Shown here: positions 10,801 to 22,096 of the stretch, piece after piece
How positions within the stretch are numbered: the stretch's first letter is position 1
Layout of the letters: every line of letters starts with the position of its first letter
From: Periplaneta americana
Taxonomy: Eukaryota > Arthropoda > Insecta > Blattodea > Blattidae
Reading direction: 5' to 3'
Length of the DNA stretch: 64,000 nt
NCBI RefSeq assembly: GCF_040183065.1
Contig: NC_091117.1
Coordinates: forward strand, 102,063,501 to 102,127,500
Notes under the pieces: model-generated
Seen by the model: the letters and a program-made list of their open reading frames with translations, nothing else
The model's database searches: none
What the model was told of the DNA's origin: nothing
Translations under genes and position numbers: made by a program

Positions 10801-11608
10801 TGCACTCAACCATCTCCTTTTTAACTCTGCCTTTGTATACGAAAATGTATGTTTAAAAGCCTTAATTTGTTCCTCTGAGTAATTCTCTTGCATCAGCAAA
10901 TATTTTTCGAGATATTCTAATTTTTCGTTGATATCACATTCTTTTTGCTCTTGCATGATATCATATAATTGTTTCCTTGACAAAATTTTGATTTGAGATG
11001 GCCCTAGTAAAAGAAAAAATATATATATTTGTAACAGAGTAAAAAATTGAAAATTAGTATTTGTTACAAAAATGTATGAAAATAAGCAATTCGCACGAGA
11101 TCGCAGCCAATTTCTTTTCTATTACACACCCAAAGATTTAGTCTTTGTAATAACATAGGAAATAACATCGGGACTTACCCTGAAGTACACTAAATCATTA
11201 AACAAAAACTTGGGTTCGTAAAAAAAAATACTGAAAATATAGATGGTTTTCTAACCGCAATAACTTTGTAAATATATTTTATATAAACACAAAAAGCCCT
11301 CAAAAGTGAAGTACATACCTTGCTGAGAAGGATCCATCCTGTAACAGGCCACACTGTTTCTTTAAAACGTAGAAAAACAATAATGAACTTGTCAACTTGC
11401 TCAGAGCGTCAATAAGATACACGTATACTGTCACAAAGACTCAACTTTCGACTGAGCTGACGACCACATGATGAAGCAGATGAAACACAAACTGTTATCT
11501 TATCGCTCCCCCACTATTTCTTTCTGTCAGGGAGCAAGAATTTCAGGGGTAGGACAATATTGAAATATCGACTTTTGGCCAGCTTTTTGATGCAAATACC
11601 CCACTGTG
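7874..11608 (-). mobile_element. Complete Transib DNA transposon (RAG1-like)
   Basis: A 3,735-bp element with near-perfect 38-bp terminal inverted repeats, one mismatch. Both start CACAGTGGGGTATTTGCATC reading inward. It is flanked by an exact 5-bp duplication, CGCCG, at 7869-7873 and 11,609-11,613. Five-bp GC-rich TSDs and CACNRTG-type ends are the hallmark of Transib, the superfamily from which RAG1 and the V(D)J recombination signals derive (family knowledge). Inside is one three-exon transposase gene on the minus strand with no stop or frameshift. The 3' part (7.9-8.69 kb) is AT-rich UTR. The element disrupts the last codons of a hAT transposase remnant. Structural intactness implies a young, possibly autonomous copy. 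Confidence 0.93.
8689..11337 (-). CDS. Transib transposase, three exons, 690 residues
   Basis: Cut-and-paste DDE recombinase of the RAG1 core type, acting in the nucleus on its own TIRs. Exons: 11,337-11,319 (ATG plus six codons), 11,003-10,431 and 10,169-8,689. All introns are GT-AG and the splice phases fit, giving 2,073 coding bases. Likely acidic residues by alignment to RAG1 are D285 in KWGCDGSQQTQFKQ, D391 in TLILTMIDAKICN and E599 in QLSEEAAEARNKHFRSYR. These would match RAG1 D600, D708 and E962. A C-x2-C pair (C407, C410) follows the second Asp, as in the RAG1 zinc-binding insertion. SNDGNTSRRFF near 500-510 and PMTPTMHKILIHG near 567 are typical Transib blocks. The tail is strongly acidic. 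Length fits the family (about 700). The start was chosen because the short first exon restores an ATG; a single-frame reading would need a non-ATG start. Confidence 0.9.
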
Positions 11609-13660
11609 CGCCGCTCCTTCTTGACGAATTCCTCAATAACTGCATCATAAAAAGTTGAAGTTGAGATTGTCTTAATTGATTTTAACATCTCATTTTCAAT
11701 GGAGATGACGGCAAGTCCACTTAAACGGTCTTCACTCATCGTACTGCGGGCATAGGTTTTGATACGTTTCAGTGTGGAAAATGATCGTTATACCCCAGCT
11801 GTTGTTACAAGAATGGTAAGAATGAGATTGCACAATTTATACAATTCGGGCAACACTTCCTGGAGTCCATTTGAAGTTATATGGTCTAGAATTTCGCGGA
11901 TACTTTTCATGTTCTGGAACGTAGGTTTCTTAAAGATGACATTACACTCACTTCAAAGAGAAACAGTGTCAAAATAGCTCCCGTACGTTTCTTTAAGTCT
12001 GGTTAAAGCAGACATGGGAAACTCATTTTCGTACTGCAAGAACTTCGAAGAATCAAGAAGTTCGATGAATTTTAGCGACGCAATATTTTCAAACCGAGTG
12101 TTCATTTGCATGGTAATGTTGTCAAGAATTTTGACATAGAGTCTACGGAAGGAAAATGTTGGATCTGCTGGTGTCAAGAACAACTGCCCTTTTTTTTCTT
12201 GGCGGTTGCGGTGGACCAGCCATCACAACACTGCGATCATAGCAATCGTCAAAATTATTTCTCATCTCCGACAACAGTTTACTCGTTCCCATCACTTCCT
12301 TAGAGCAAAACTCAATGTCCATGTGTTTAGTTTGGAGTATCTTATAAAGGTGCTCCGTAAGATAAAAAATGTCGGAAAAAAACTGTGAGAAGAAAACGGT
12401 TTGTGAAATCCTCTAAAAAAGCAAGGAAACCCTTGGATGCAGCAACAGAATCACCATCCCAACAAGTTGGATTTTCTAGAATTGAATTAAAAACTGCAAT
12501 GAAACTCTCATGGTCGCTTTTGATTACCCCGATCAATCTTTCATTATAGTTCCAACGAGTTGGTGCTACTTTGGGTAAACGACGGCCGGCAATTTCGTCC
12601 AACAACTGGGTTATTTTAGTAGAATATGAAAAGAAAGACGTTAGACCGCTAAGGGTAATGAAAAATATTTTACCCTTTTATGTAGTTAACAGATTGAGTG
12701 AGAACTAGATTAAGCCTATGAGCTAGGCAATGGACAAAGAGGGCATTTGGAAAAGACTGTCTAACCAACGCTTGTTTACCACCTAGCATTCCAGAAATTC
12801 TGCAGCTCCGTCATATGCCTGAGCTACAATTTTGTTGGAACAATTCAGATCATTGACTACTGTCATGACCCAGAAACCTCTCCTGAATGTCTCCAGATGG
12901 AGACACGTATCTGATAACAGTAGAAAGCTGTGACTTATTGGATACATCAGAGACTTCGTCTAACAGTATGGCTATAAAAGGAGCAGCTTGAATTTCCTTT
13001 CTGATGGTCCCTAATAAAACATTACAAACACGTTGTATGATGTCGTTTTGAATGTCGCTGGACATGCCAGAGAAAATCGTTGAACTGCTAAGATGCTCAG
13101 CTAATAAATTGTCATACTCTGCTATCAAGTTAATGAGCTCAAAATAATTTCCACGATTAAGTGAATCGAGGTTTTCTCGATACCCGCGAAATGGAAGTTC
13201 CTGAGACGCGAGGAAACACACGACATTTATTAAACGCTTCAGTACTTTGCGGTTACTCTTCACCTTTGTATTGTGGTTTTCAACCGTCAATCGTCTGTAT
13301 TCATTTAATGCAACATCTACACGCACTTTACCAAATTCTTTACATGTAAGGTACGCATTAATATGACTGACAGATTTTTCATGTCTGCTGATGGCAATGT
13401 GCAGGTTGTTGAGGTCACAGTAGCCGGTACTGGTCCATGACGATTTAACGTCCGAAATTTCGAACAGTAAACACTGCCAGCAAAATAGTTTTTTTAATTC
13501 TTCGCATCCTATCAACCACTTGTGTTGTTCATAGAGTTTTGTGTTAAAATTACGGTTTATTCCCCTCTTATTACAGTTATTAAGTTCGTTAATTTAGGTA
13601 CTGGTTTGTCCCGAGAAAAATTAATAATTTTTTTTTCTTCGAAGTTCAATAAAATAGAAA
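11609..13660 (-). pseudogene. Decayed hAT transposase gene (ZMYM1-like)
   Basis: Minus-strand fragments in gene order. An N-terminal FSRDKPVPKLTNLI leads to a TTF-type zinc-finger region (KLFCWQCLLF) and a transposase core (FIAILLDEVSDVSNKSQLS, about 12,980). Then come RRLPKVAPTRWNYNERLIGV (about 12,560) and the C-terminal dimerisation block RSFSTLKRIKTYA with SEDRLSGLAVISIENEM (about 11,740). Several frameshifts and stops lie between them. The last coding piece is cut by the Transib at 11,609. The frame resumes at 7873 and ends at the TAG at 7847-7849. The zinc-finger plus DUF4371 plus hAT dimer order is typical of ZMYM1-like elements. A CAGTGGCGAAGCG sequence at 7618 could be the left TIR; I found no matching right end. 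Confidence 0.8.
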
Positions 13661-14326
13661 AAGTTTTGACTTCAGCTTGCAAATGTCACATTCACATATC
13701 TCGTTACACTCACTCATCTTTACAAAAAAATAACAGTACACACTTCACTATAAGAAAAACACTTTAACACTGCACTGTGCAAGACTAACTGAATTCAAAT
13801 TGCGGATGGACACAACTCAAGGCTTCTAGAATGGTGAACAGAATCCCGTTTCGGTCATTGTACTGAAAGTGTCAGTGTCGGGATAACTATGAAATTATAT
13901 GGTCTAACTACACTGCGATTCACCCCTTGAGGTTACTGAAGAAAAGGAATAGCGTGCATTGCTGCAATATTTCGTCTCCAGACCCTTCTGTCTATGTGTT
14001 GGGTTTGGGATTATACCTGAAACTTAGCAACATTCATCCTACCGCGTTGCAAAGTGTCACTCTTCCCTTGCCTCTTTCTAGTCAGTCGTACTCTGTTGTT
14101 GACTGAGTAAGCTACTGAGCTATCTGCTTCAAAAACATTCACCGCTGATATTATTGCATAATTATTTTAGTTTATATATTAGTGTTATTTTAAATAGTTG
14201 CTACAATCTAGGAAAATTTGTGTATTTGTTGAGGTTTAGTGTAATAGTGAGATTGTATATACATATATTATAGCGTTAAGGAAAACCATTAAAAGTGATT
14301 CGTTGTGGTTTAGTGAAATAGTGTAA

Positions 14327-14331
<5 letters not shown>
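13661..14331. other. No recognised feature
   Basis: Probably the 5' flank of the hAT remnant followed by unique-looking AT-rich DNA. No terminal repeat or frame was recognised. Confidence 0.4.

Positions 14332-14398
<67 letters not shown>
14332..14398. repeat. (AT)n microsatellite
   Basis: Pure AT dinucleotide run of about 33 units. Confidence 0.95.
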
Positions 14399-14403
<5 letters not shown>

Positions 14404-14466
14404 TATTATAGCCTTAACACATAGACCTAATAATCTAGTGCAGTGTTTCAAAACATTCAATAGGTA

Positions 14467-14862
14467 TATACTTGTTTTTTGAAAGATGGAACATGACAGG
14501 AGCGTTGCGATCGGAAAAACAACTGAATGTCACATAGCGTGGTAGACCTGTTGCTATGGTAACAATGGTTTTGTTGCCAAACTTACAGTTCCCACACGAC
14601 GACTGCTTAATAGCTCTCTTGGCGACATTTATTGTGCACATAATGTTAGCATTGGTATGTTTCGTCTTTGATTCTCTGTCGATATTTGTACTGTTTTCTT
14701 ACCTTCGCTTCAATTGTCAATGAATGTTTTAAAGTCAGCTATCTTAACAATTGCTAGCTTCCATCAGCTGGCAGCGTGATAGTCCATATTGGCAACATGG
14801 CACTGTAGTTCCAAGCTGGGCCGCTAAACTGTCATGTCCCATCTTTCAAAAAAGCCAGTATA
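14467..14862. mobile_element. MITE of ~396 bp with 30-bp inverted ends
   Basis: TATACTTGTTTTTTGAAAGA at the left matches the reverse complement of the right end, which finishes TTTCAAAAAAGCCAGTATA. Similarity continues through GATGGNACATGACAG. The ends resemble those of Tc1/mariner-type elements and TA dinucleotides flank both sides, but the TSD cannot be separated from the terminus. There is no coding potential. Confidence 0.7.
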
Positions 14863-15822
14863 GTTAACAACTTGTAAATATGGAGAAATCGCCTGAATGT
14901 TACAATAAGGTATGTGGAGGAGGGCTCTTCGCCTTTTTCTCGCACACATTTCTCGCTAGCGAAAACTCTTCAAGTGTGTTACGGGCCTTAGTTGGAAACA
15001 AGAGGATTTAGAATATAAATATAAAGTCCTCTTGTTTGGAAAACAACGAACCACTGTTGCCAACATATCGCCCTACAATCTCGCTAACTTTTCAACAAAA
15101 AGTAGCTAAATCTCTCCAAAGTTTGTTAAAAAATCCCCAGAAATGTCGCTAAAATTAATAAATATCACTAAATAAAAATAAGAAAAAGATACATATGCGG
15201 AGAAAAATATAATTTCCTCGTCGTCACCCTCTTCTGCGGAGTCTGGTTTTATTGTTGACGACTGTGATGTTGAAGTGGAAGGTGTGGGAACAGCTGATTG
15301 TGAATACACTGCACTTGATCCAATCATTGACACTACATTTTCTGGCAAATTGTAAGTGTGGAAATTTTCACCCAAGCGTTTGCCCACAATTTTTTTTTGT
15401 GAAACCTAATATTTTTATTATAACTATAATAATTTTTTAATATATTTTATTTTAATCTATATATTAAAACCAGCAAAAACTACAGTCTCATTTGCTTCAC
15501 ACGAACTGTCGGCACAAAATTCCGCAGGTCGGTTCGGAGTGGAAAATCTCCGCGTTGCGAGAAGAACCAAGAATTAGTTGGAGCTCACGACTCGTCACGT
15601 GACAATCAAAGTTGCCGCCGTTTATGGGTGTTGGAGCAGTAGCATTGAGAGAGAGATCTAACCCGTGAAAATAATTGAATCAGCATCTTTCACCCTGATC
15701 ACTGATCACAAATATATGAGATCAGGGCTTTCACGTATGAATCATTAGACTACTCAGTCATGCACCCATGCCTCTTTTAAAACCAAAGACGTTGTAGTCA
15801 AAGAAGTTATATAGTATACTAG
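14863..15822. other. Unassigned, with one weak minus-strand frame
   Basis: Holds a 93-codon minus frame (15,387-15,106) with PTPSTSTSQSSTIKPDSAEE. It is low-complexity and acidic, without a domain I recognise. The sequence near 15,060-15,160, read in reverse, loosely resembles the repeat near 22.0 kb (gtcgc...aatccc). A transposon tail is possible but not shown. Confidence 0.3.
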
Positions 15823-16064
15823 ACTCACACGGAGCGCTGGTGTGCTGTCCAAAATTGAAACCAGTCTGCGCATGTTCACGCCGCCATGAAACAGGTAGAA
15901 ACAGCATTGTCATCAATGTGAGGAATCACTGTATGGCAACAAATCCCTCAAACACATAGCGTTTTTATTGAGAAAAGACAATGGGGTTTTGGCAATTCCA
16001 TCAGCAGACATCGTAAAGATTATGTGACTGTTGCATTAGACAGTTGTTAAAGGAAACAAATGGC

Positions 16065-18289
16065 ATGCCGCCTAAAGGTCCTGTAGGTCTAAAGATAAAG
16101 AGAACTATTCTAGAACAGATAAACATAGGCCTAAATGAAATATTCCCTGAACTGCAGTAACATGTATTATAAAACGAGTTTCCTGACAATCACATCGTAA
16201 GAATTGTATCTTTAACAGTTGAAATGTACACTAAAATTAGATGCCTTCACACAGCAAGATCTTACAACGTTAATTTACATTGAACAATTGTCAGGCAGCA
16301 TCTAACAAAATCAGAGCCTACTTTAGTTACAAGCCGGGGCCATACGTCGACAATACTGTAATTATCTGTCACCCGGAGGCTGACCGTACAGTACACGTGT
16401 TTGTGCTAATGCCGATTTCCAATGTAAATTAATGTTACAATATAAGTGTGTGTCGATGGAATTATGTTTGCGGTCGTACCAAAGGTTAATTGTTGATGTA
16501 TTATAAACTAAATGCGTGTTGGTGATAAAAAAACAAGACAATAAATGAAAATAAAATGGTTGCAGTCTTTGGGAATTTATACGGTTATGGATGACAAAGT
16601 AATTGACTATTCTATTAAATATTGTATAACCACATTTTTATATTCTTATTTGTGATTTGTGTGTATTAGAATTCTAGTCAAATTGTTGGGTCTCGCCTGC
16701 TATATCAATAAAGTTACGCCGTTGGTTTTCAAAGTCATTGTAAACAGTTGTTTTGTGATCCCATAAATGTTGCAGTTTTGTTGAAGATTCGAAATGCCTG
16801 CTATACGTCAGAACTATCTATAATTTGTACATGCATATAACCACTTTATTGGTTTGGTCAATGTTACTTATGTCCCGCCCACTATAGAGACATAGGCCAA
16901 TTTTACACATATTTAGTATAACTTGTTGCTTCTTTGACAGGTTAGGTTTTTGTTATAGCCTACCTTGCATATACGATTATAGCGCAGTTATAAAAGTGAA
17001 ATATTCGTTCAGTGGGCGTTGGATACTCTACATTCACCCACTTGGTATTTACAGGATTTAAAGTCCACTGAGTTTACGCTAATTGATACATACATGTACT
17101 TAATAGATAATGTTGCGTTTTGTTATGTATTATGTTGAAGGGATATGTTTTCATTTTTTCGTAGATTGTTTTACTTGGCTTAACTGTATTTACATCCTCA
17201 TACTTTTATTATAATAGGAAAGTCAATAGTTTCTTCTGTTTACATTTTATTTTAGGCCTATTTGCATAATTCATATTCTTAGCTTGTTTTCTGTAGTTAT
17301 ATTTATTTAAAATTGTATTTTAAAAAGTTTATAACAAATAATTTAGGATAACAGTATTGTTATGGTGACTGGCCAGGTTCAAACTAAAACTGGCTTCCTG
17401 GACATCTGAAATATTTATAGAGAAGCACGACATAATCACATGAAATTAAAATGCATATGATATCCTACACCTTTCGTGCCAGAGGTGAAACAACATTAAG
17501 CGGCAAAACATTGTCAATTTACTGGTTAATTGGTTGGAATAGGGTATTGCGAAAGTACGTCATTATTTTATTTATTTTTGGTACAAGTAACATTTCTTTA
17601 AGTATTTATTTATTTTCCCTTGTACCATCAATAAAAAAAACAAGTATGTTTTTTTTTTTAATTATAAGTGTAGTTGCTACGACACATAGGCACACAGCAC
17701 TTTCTAGTCATCTGAAATATTTGTAAAAAAACACGATAGATAATCGCAGAAGATAATATTAAAATATATCCTAAACCTTCCACAGATGAAACACCATTAA
17801 GTCGCAAAACATTGTCAATTTGCTAGCCACAAATTTGTTAACTGAATGGAACTTAAGAATACTGCGTAGGAACTTACGTCTTTATTGCATTATTCATTTT
17901 ATTATTTTCGGTGTAAGGAATATCTTTTTTATTTGTTTATTTACCTTCGTACTATCAATAAAAACATGTTTTTTTGTAATTATTTTAAGTGGCAGCCTTT
18001 GTATGTAAGTAGCCTACTTACACCGTATTCTGAAGTATGGCTAATTGATTGCAATAAAACACTATTTTCGAACCCGTAATAATTTACATCACTACTCTGA
18101 ATCTTGATCTTACCTTTGTGCATGAAGTAATATTGAAAAAATACGCGTTACGTATAACGAAAGCAATGAGCAAACACAATATCACTCTAAAATCTCCCGC
18201 CTCCATTCTGCGTTGCCAAACCTACCTATGCCCCGGCTTGTAACTAAAGAAGGCTCTGAACAAAATCCATCCTCTTCATGAATCGATAG
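16065..18289 (+). pseudogene. P-element-like transposase C-terminus, split by a hAT
   Basis: The frame from 16,065 reads KGPVGLKIKRTILEQINIGL. After two in-frame TAA codons it reads FPDNHIVRIVSLTVEMYTKI, then RQHLTK just before 16,311. After removal of the hAT element and one copy of its TSD the frame continues SILFMNR and stops with TAG at 18,287. A C-terminus of the form ..IR..LTK..LFKN. is characteristic of P and THAP9-type transposases. In-frame stops show it was already decaying, or decayed later. The catalytic portion is absent. Confidence 0.65.
16312..18258. mobile_element. hAT-type non-autonomous element, family 1, copy 1
   Basis: 1,947 bp with inverted ends CAGAGCC...CTTTAGTTACAAGCCGG at the left and CCGGCTTGTAACTAAAGAAGGCTCTG at the right. 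The exact 8-bp TSD AACAAAAT is at 16,304-16,311 and 18,259-18,266. CAGRG-type ends and 8-bp TSDs indicate the hAT superfamily. No transposase frame was seen. A second copy lies at 30,603-37,364. This copy has an extra internal direct duplication of about 310 bp (roughly 17,400-17,820) that the second copy lacks. Confidence 0.88.
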
Positions 18290-18378
18290 GTATGTAACTA
18301 TATTATCATGTGCATTTTTTGTGCTACTTATTAGTTACCGTTCATTTTTTTTCTATGTGGTTTTTATTTATTCCACTC

Positions 18379-18930
18379 TTTTCAGGGGTTCCCAGTTCTA
18401 ATTTTCATTCGGATTGTAAATGTAAATAAAAACCTATGAGTATTATAACATGAATTAAATTGTAATGTAATTGTTAATCTCTACGTCATCTGGCAGCATC
18501 TATCAGAAATTTAGACGTAGCCCTATGTTGTTATCTTTTCATTTAAAATGTTTTTTTTGGGGGGGGGTATCTATATTGTCAATTGCACATGAATTTGTTT
18601 TGCAGGCATTCCCAATATTATCTTTCATTGTGGTTATAAATGGAAATAGTTACCTAACTTATATGAAGGCCTATTATAATATCTTATATTTTAATGTGTC
18701 AATTTTTAAGTCATCATCAGGCAGCATTTACCTACCCCCCCTTTCAAGAATCATGAGGTATGTTGTCTTTTCAAATTGGGTTAAAGTGCTTATTTAAAAT
18801 TACTTTATATTTGTGAGTGGTCTATGCTGTCATTTGCACAGCAATTTTTGTTGTTGTTTTGTTTTTGCAGATATTCCTAGTGCATTATTTTTCACTGGGG
18901 AGTTATAAATGCATATAGTTCACATACAAA
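18379..18930. repeat. Divergent tandem segments, ~220-270 bp apart
   Basis: Three blocks begin with a pyrimidine run then CAG, followed by ATTCCCA..TT..TTTCATT..GGTTATAAATG, at about 18,386, 18,605 and 18,871. The first two also share TCATC.GGCAGCAT downstream. Each start looks like a splice acceptor but no coding frame is shared. They lie in the right half of P-like copy 1. Confidence 0.45.
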
Positions 18931-19816
18931 TAATCCGTTTATATTTTGCCGGATATATATTATTAAAAAAGCAAGGAATATCATCTTATTGATATAACAT
19001 ATGTGTATAAAATTACGTATATATATATTTATTTATTCATTTATTTATTTATTTAAAATAACAATATATCATGTAAAGAAATCCACTCATAAAAAGTATG
19101 TTTTTTTTTACATAATGTGATTATGTTTAGTTTTTAGGTCCTCATGTTACCTATTATTTGCAATGTATTAGATACAGGTAGGCTATTTTTATAATTGATA
19201 GCATTCCCTTTATTAATTGAATGACTTATAAATGCGATGTAATTTTACTACCTTTGCGCATTACATTTTGCCTGGTTACTTATGCCCTGTGGTCTAAATG
19301 TACCGGTAATATAATGTTCGATTCTCTAAAAACTTAACAACATCACATATTTATTTCACTTAAGAATTTGATTATAATAAGAACTTGTTTAATCAAGGTG
19401 CATGTATTTACGTCTTGTGATCTAAGAGTAATGTATGTTAATATAATTTTCCATTCTCTGAAACTTAAGAATATGCTGGTTAACGTAAAATTATACATTC
19501 TATAATGTGTATTGCGTAGGCCTATTTATAGATGTATGAGCATGTTTTCTATCAATTGCTGCGTACGTATTTTCTTTCCTTTAATGCTCTGACGCATATC
19601 AATGAAACTTTGAATATATTTATTTCGTCCTAATTTTGCATTAAACGTCGAAAATGGACATAATCTGTCAATTTTAGATCATCACAGCGTTAACTTGCGT
19701 GATTTACGTACTGCCATGATGCGTCTGCTCTCCAACATCATGGCGGCAAGCGCAGCGTTCAATTTGCCCCGCTTTCCTCGTTCCGCGCAGCCGAGACTGT
19801 AGGGGCTTGGTTGTAG

Positions 19817-19817
<1 letters not shown>

Positions 19818-19856
<39 letters not shown>
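19818..19856. repeat. (AT)n microsatellite
   Basis: AT run of about 19 units between two P-like copies. Confidence 0.95.
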
Positions 19857-19858
<2 letters not shown>

Positions 19859-19901
19859 AGACCGTTGCTTACGAGATTACATCTCGTAAGCAACGATCTA
19901 G
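19857..19901. repeat. Near-perfect palindrome with 21-bp arms
   Basis: CTAGACCGTTGCTTACGAGAT, then a 3-base loop, then ATCTCGTAAGCAACGATCTAG, with one arm mismatch. It sits between the AT run and the left end of P-like copy 2. ATCTCGTAAGCAA recurs alone near 58,858. Confidence 0.85.
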
Positions 19902-20078
19902 ACACACAATTGGCGCTGGTGTCGTGTACAAATTTGAAACCTCTCGCGCAGGTTTGCGCGGCGCCATGTTTGAGGAGCACGAATGATTGTTTCTATAAAA
20001 CATTCAGAGTTTAGAAAATACCATTCAGTATACAGGCGTTTTCTTAGTAGATTTCCTCCTTCACTGTAATATAACTAA

Positions 20079-20276
20079 ACTTATTTACGTATTTTCTAAC
20101 GTACAATATAAAATAACAGAAGTAAATCTAAATAATGTAACTGAGCATTACTTTAAATATAAACGCCTTATATTGCTCATAAATAGACTTATTAGTTTAT
20201 TTCTATTTCCTATGATCGAATACATGGAATATTTTTACTTATGTTATTTTATATACGTTAGAAAATACGTAAATAA
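20079..20276. repeat. Inverted repeat, ~37-bp arms
   Basis: TTATTTACGTATTTTCTAAC at about 20,081 pairs with GTTAGAAAATACGTAAATAA ending near 20,276. The loop is about 120 bases. It could be a small MITE inside P-like copy 2. Confidence 0.7.
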
Positions 20277-20318
20277 TTTATTTAAATTATATTACAAAGA
20301 GAGGGATGTCCGTTAAAA

Positions 20319-20534
20319 ATGTCTATATACCCAATGGTATTTTCAAAACACCTAACGCACTGTAATAATAATCCTCAGTGTTTTGAGAAACAGAGGCGAT
20401 ATGACTCTTCTACTGCAGATATTGATTGCAATTCCCTCATTCTTACATCATTCTCCATGACACAATATTGTCAAAATGTGATTGTGTTCATTGCTGCGTT
20501 AGTTGTTAAATCATTAAGAAAAAAAATGGTGTAA
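20319..20534 (+). pseudogene. P-element-like transposase fragment
   Basis: A 71-codon frame contains CFEKQRRYDSSTADIDCNSL then QNVIVFIAALVVKSLRKKM. A basic QRR..ST segment followed by a hydrophobic VFIA..VV..L.KK stretch is typical of the C-terminal third of P/THAP9-type transposases. It stops at TAA, with no catalytic residues visible. It fits the internally deleted P-like copy around it. Confidence 0.5.
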
Positions 20535-20868
20535 TAAATCTATGTACTCAATTTATGATACGTAGGCTACCACCAGTAAACAAATCTCTTTTATTTTTTA
20601 AAGAAAGAAAATGGGATTCTTGTCAGACCATCATCTGAGATTATAGAAATATGCCGCTTAAGTGAAAGAGCGAGTATACAGATGTTGACAGTTTAATAGC
20701 ATATTACCACTCACTCTTACATCGTGTGAAAACAATGTGCTCTAGAAGTAGAACACTTGTACAATCTTTCTACACTTATAGGAACATATTTTAGAAAACG
20801 AATCCCAGCTTCTTTCTGAGAATCATATTTCAAACTTGTTAAACTGATCATAGAAGTACATAAATATC

Positions 20869-21111
20869 TACTGACGTAGCTCAGTGGGCTAAGGACTGTC
20901 GGTCCGGAGTCGCGCTCGGTCGCGGGTTCGATTCCCGCTGATTTCCTGGTTGGGTTTTTTCTTATATCCCCAACCGTAAGGTGAATGTCAGGTAATATAT
21001 GGCGAATCCTTGGCCTCGTCTCGCCAAATATCAACTCGCGATCATCAATACCGTCGATGCCAAATAATGTAGTAGTTAATAGAGTGTCATTAAATAACCA
21101 AATAAAAGAAA
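20869..21111 (+). mobile_element. tRNA-derived SINE, second subfamily
   Basis: tRNA-like head with ACGTAGCTCAGTGGGCTAAG (A box) and GCGGGTTCGATTCCCGC (B box), followed by CCTGGTTGGG. The body is GGCGAATCC....TCGCCAAATATCA and ends TTAAATAACCAAATAAAAGA. The same body follows a different head at 56,928-57,181. No clear TSD. Confidence 0.8.
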
Positions 21112-22012
21112 GTACTACTTAAAGAGCAGATGTTAGCACACAGCTTAAGGTTACCAGTACAACACGACTTTACATTAAAATGTTGTAAGACAATATTTAA
21201 CGGAGTCAATAATAATAATGAATCAATAGGCAAGATATTCTACACTAGGCCTGAGTTCTATTATATGACTAAATCTTGCATGTTACATTTATTTCATACT
21301 ACATCTGTGATAGTAAGCTATTGCACGGTATGCCTACTTATATTTCTAACTAAAACATTAGGTACGTGTTTCTATTTTACAGGTGTAGGCCTATATTATG
21401 TGATATAGAAGCGAATAAACAATAATAATTGATCATTTCTTGTCCACATCAAAGCAAACGTGTTTAAAATATCGACCTAATGTAACGTCTTACACAGGCA
21501 GTGTTTTGTTAATAATAGTTAATACTAATAACTTTCTTTTCATCTGAACTATTACTACAATATGCATTTGTATTTCTGTTCGTTCTGTATGTTGTCAAGT
21601 AACTATACAACATCTTTAGTTACGGTATCAAATTGCTACAGTTTTCTTTCGTTTCATGTCAAACTAACGGTAACTAAGCTTGATTATGTCTTTAACGTGG
21701 TCGCTTTAAATGTTAATAACATTATTTTCATTTATCCATTCAGATTGATTTATAAGAGACACCAAACATATATATTAAACATTCAGCATTGTATAGTGCA
21801 GCCGTCTGCTAGCCGGTGCTTCTCCCAAAGCATGGCGGCGGACGCAAGCTTCAATTTGTCCCTACTCTAAACTTCTGCGCAGCCTCGGCTGTAGGGGCTC
21901 GTCTAAAACTAAGAAGTGCATGACTTCAGTTGAATATTTTAACTTAAAAGAAAGGAAAAAATGGAAGAATATAAAAATCAGCAGAAAAGTCGCTAATCGT
22001 ATTTTACAAAAT

Positions 22013-22096
22013 TTGTCGCCGAGACTGATTAAAAATTCCCTAGATTTAGAGACTTAAATATAGCAACACTGAACGAACAGGGCGACATGGTTTCAG
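22013..22096. repeat. Dispersed repeat GTCGCCGAGACTG..., copy 1
   Basis: About 80 bases from GTCGCCGAGACTGATT through GGGCGACATGGTTTCAGT. A nearly identical copy begins at 23,159. This copy lacks the 35-bp palindrome and so gives the empty site for it. CAACGAG, the P-like terminus seen in copy 4, follows directly. Confidence 0.8.

Larger units (their letters stand above)
15823..19815 (+). mobile_element. P-element-like copy 1, internally deleted, hAT inside
   Basis: The left limit is marked by CTAGACTCACACGGAGCGCT. Closely similar words begin P-like copies at about 19,897 and 27,224. The right limit, near TGTAGGGGCTTGG, matches the copy ending near 21,898. Minus the 1,947-bp hAT insertion (16,312-18,258) it is about 2.0 kb, the same as copy 2. 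Inside is only the C-terminal end of a P-type transposase. Exact TIR and TSD were not established, so the limits are approximate. Confidence 0.5.
19895..21905 (+). mobile_element. P-element-like copy 2, ~2.0 kb
   Basis: The left end is CTAGACACACAATTGGCGCT, like copies 1 and 5. The right end has ATGGCGGCGGACGCAAGC then CTGTAGGGGCTCG, like copy 1 (near 19,740-19,808). Inside are a P-transposase-like coding fragment (20,319-20,534) and a SINE (20,869-21,111). The stretch 21,380-21,700 has a diverged second copy at 48,880-49,215. TIR and TSD are not resolved. Confidence 0.5.

Noticed and set aside
15106..15387. 93-codon minus frame rich in Ser/Thr and acidic residues
   Set aside because: No recognised domain; surrounded by repeat-like sequence; weak evidence.
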